Shown here one piece after another: positions 62,086-64,000 of a stretch of DNA of 64,000 nt. The translations under genes and the position numbers were made by a program. The stretch spans positions 3,472,001-3,536,000 of the forward strand of contig OZ253536.1 in assembly GCA_965262425.1 (NCBI GenBank), read 5' to 3'. The DNA comes from CAZOZZ01 sp965262425. GTDB lineage: Bacteria; Acidobacteriota; Terriglobia; 20CM-2-55-15. Every line of letters starts with the position of its first letter. Position 1 is the first letter of the stretch. Below the pieces are notes generated by a model. It was given only the letters and a program-made list of their open reading frames with translations, did not search any database and had not been told where the DNA came from.

Positions 62086-64000
62086 TTCCCAACTCCGCCG
62101 AAGCGTTCACTGCTGGAAACCGCACTATGAACGTACTACCTTCTCCCCGGACACTATCGACACGAATCGTTCCCTGGTGGGCTTCAACGACCTGACGAAC
62201 CAGGCTCAACCCGAGCCCGTTGCCGTGGATTTGAGAATCCACGGATTCACGGCCCCGATAGAACGGTTCGAAAATGTTCTTAATCTCATCCACTCCAATG
62301 CCGATTCCGTGATCCTCGACCCGGATCTCCACCTGGGACCCTCCTCTCGCCTCGACGGCTTCCGCGGTGACCCGTGCCCACTGCTGAGACCCGCAGTACT
62401 TCATCGCATTGTTCAGCAAATTCGTAAACACCGACCGCAGTGCCGTGGGATCGGCCATGATGGCTGGAAGTTCGCGAGGGACGTTTTTGTCGAGAGAGAA
62501 GCCCTGCTCTTTCATCTGCGGCATGGAGTCGGCAATCGCGGCCTCGATCAAACGATCCAGCGCAACCGGCCGCATGTCGTACCGCTGCTTTCCGGACTGC
62601 ATCCCGGCAAAGTCCATCACCTGCTCCACCAGGGCCGACAATCGCCTCGCCTCGGTCCGTATGACGGCACCGTAACGGCGGGCCTTCTCCGGATCGTCGA
62701 TCAGGCCGTCTTCCAGGTTCTCGCCAGCCGAATTGATGACGGCGACGGGGGTTCTCAACTCGTGCGAAACATTGGCGACAAAATCCACCTGTTGCTGCGC
62801 CAGCCGCTGCGCCCGCTGGGTAGAAACGAGGATGAGAATCATGCTCGCACCCAGGGTCATCAGGACACCGAAACTGATCATCAGGTTCCGTATCCGGGCG
62901 TCGTCGACAGCCGCCTCGAGAGATCCTGCACGATGCTGGGCTACGAGTTGCCACGCCGGGGTCGCGCTCGGTGAACCACCTAAAGACCGGATTTCGACAA
63001 TCGTGCCGTCCCCCATCCCAGCCTGGCTCTCATTCACGAACTCGGTGGAAAACGTCAGGTCGGAACTTCTCCGGCCGATGATCGGTGGAATGGGCGGCCC
63101 CGAAGAGCGGATCCTGAAGCGTCTCTCGCTGGAGGAATCGAAAGCCCACATCAGATGGAGTTCGCGTTGGAGGTTGAAAATCGTGGAAGTGACATCCGGC
63201 ACCGAAATGACTTCGGCTTGCATTTCCGGATCGGATCGAAAGAACAGGTTCGTCGGGTCGTCACGGGCCACGATCCCAACACGATAACTGGATCCGCTTC
63301 CATCCGAGAAGTGTCGCGCGATCAGTTCGGGTAAGAACTCATCCTCGATAAAATCCCTGTTGAGCTTGATGAGGAGCCAGCCGGACAATTGGAACCCACG
63401 CAGAATCTGGGAAATCCGAAGTTCATGAAGTTCGTCGGTCTCGAAATCGACTTGATTTCGCTCGATCTCGACCCGGGGGACAACAATGACCAATGGATCC
63501 GCGATCAGGCGTTCGTCCAGGGCAAGAGAGAACCCTCCGGCATTCGACATCCTGTTATAGGCACGATGGTCGGACAGGTGGGGCCGAACCGTGTCGAGCC
63601 CATCGGACCAGGTATCCGTCACGAAGCCGGACTGTTCTGGAACGAAACGCTGTAGGTGGTAGTCACTTCCATCCGGCCGAACCCGGTAGACTGCCTCGAT
63701 CAACTCCGGGTGAGGCGCAGCGTCCTTCCACAAACGGAAACTCTCGGCAAACCCCTCAGTCTCATCGAAACCACCATTCTCCATCGAGGACTCCAGGCCC
63801 GAGAACGCAAACAGAACCCTTGCCAGCTCCGTGTCGAATTCTTCGGTCAGTTTGTCCGCACTGATCTTCAGGTTCGACCGCATCCGCTCGTGCTCGTTCT
63901 CGCTGAGCCGCCCCAACCACTGATACTGAAACCAGGCAAGCAAAGGCAGCGACACCAGCAGAACAATAGTCACGCCCAAAGCCAGTGACGGTTTCCGCAG
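62078..64000 (-). CDS. Membrane sensor histidine kinase, 5' end beyond window
   Basis: At least 640 codons are visible, reading LRKPSLALGVTIVLLVSLPL from the window edge, so the true start is outside. It has a first membrane helix, a large extracytoplasmic sensor region (about 330 residues) and a second helix near MISFGVLMTLGASMILILVS. The H box is NVSHELRTPVAVINSAGENL, and the ATPase shows LRSVFTNLLNNAMKY, VEDHGIGIGVDEI, FEPFYRGRES and GNGLGLSLVRQV. It phosphorylates the downstream OmpR-type regulator. The signal sensed is unknown. Confidence 0.92.
   Translation of the reverse strand: MRKPSLALGVTIVLLVSLPLLAWFQYQWLGRLSENEHERMRSNLKISADKLTEEFDTELARVLFAFSGLESSMENGGFDETEGFAESFRLWKDAAPHPELIEAVYRVRPDGSDYHLQRFVPEQSGFVTDTWSDGLDTVRPHLSDHRAYNRMSNAGGFSLALDERLIADPLVIVVPRVEIERNQVDFETDELHELRISQILRGFQLSGWLLIKLNRDFIEDEFLPELIARHFSDGSGSSYRVGIVARDDPTNLFFRSDPEMQAEVISVPDVTSTIFNLQRELHLMWAFDSSSERRFRIRSSGPPIPPIIGRRSSDLTFSTEFVNESQAGMGDGTIVEIRSLGGSPSATPAWQLVAQHRAGSLEAAVDDARIRNLMISFGVLMTLGASMILILVSTQRAQRLAQQQVDFVANVSHELRTPVAVINSAGENLEDGLIDDPEKARRYGAVIRTEARRLSALVEQVMDFAGMQSGKQRYDMRPVALDRLIEAAIADSMPQMKEQGFSLDKNVPRELPAIMADPTALRSVFTNLLNNAMKYCGSQQWARVTAEAVEARGGSQVEIRVEDHGIGIGVDEIKNIFEPFYRGRESVDSQIHGNGLGLSLVRQVVEAHQGTIRVDSVRGEGSTFIVRFPAVNASAELGNV

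Noticed and set aside
1..64000. tRNA, rRNA or CRISPR loci
   Set aside because: No cloverleaf-like clusters, conserved rRNA segments or regularly spaced direct repeats were found by reading; a covariance-model scan would be needed to exclude small RNAs.

Overview
The window looks like chromosomal DNA from a member of the Acidobacteriota. The main evidence is a protein at 35524-36366 matching the VWFA-related acidobacterial family (TIGR03436). Supporting evidence is a small diheme protein of the reaction-centre cytochrome c type (6229-6594), many TPR proteins, and a giant MFS/spermidine synthase/TPR fusion. This is family-level inference from reading; no search was run. No rRNA, tRNA or CRISPR array was seen.

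Layout. 1-6.6 kb, all minus strand: partial ketopantoate reductase, exported ankyrin/PQQ-propeller protein, ornithine cyclodeaminase-like enzyme, rpiA, HAD phosphatase, folE and the diheme cytochrome, tightly packed. 6.7-18.3 kb: Tat-exported metallo-beta-lactamase-fold hydrolase, FmdB-type zinc ribbon overlapping nth, the helicase/exonuclease pair mrfA-mrfB, pepA, an aconitase-family enzyme with its swivel domain at the N-terminus, a Gly-rich micropeptide with a structured leader and two terminators, then a QueD-like protein, a TPR protein and a 50-residue membrane protein. 18.3-19.5 kb: an IS630-family element. 19.5-29.9 kb: LigD, TPR protein, glycosyltransferase, PolB-type exonuclease, SDR, a large unknown protein, and an RNB exoribonuclease. 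29.9-33.4 kb: a helical-repeat gene split by an IS256-family element, a 166-bp MITE, and a zinc-ribbon micro-ORF. 33.4-46.9 kb: EamA transporter, repeats and a MITE, VWFA protein, MFS/spermidine synthase/TPR fusion, then a divergent signalling locus (soluble kinase, sigma factor, TPR anti-sigma / Tat protein and TPR-CHAT peptidase), and a quinone oxidoreductase. 47-54.6 kb: a gene scar, two cysteine-synthase-fold enzymes flanking an IS256 copy nested in a MITE, an MTHFR-like enzyme, a WYL regulator and a cupin. 54.6-64 kb: SbcC/SbcD-like (YhaN/YhaO) pair, gpmA ending at a TA-flanked MITE, ilvE and a two-component system.

Themes. DNA repair is well represented (Nth, MrfAB, LigD without an adjacent Ku, YhaN/YhaO, two further DEDD exonucleases). 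At least three TIR-bearing non-autonomous element families are present, and two of the elements sit exactly on the TA of a host stop codon. The most system-like region is 39.6-46.0 kb. There, a sigma factor and a membrane anti-sigma with a probable periplasmic TPR domain face a Tat-exported protein and a probably exported TPR-CHAT caspase-like peptidase, which suggests proteolytic control of the sigma factor outside any CRISPR context.
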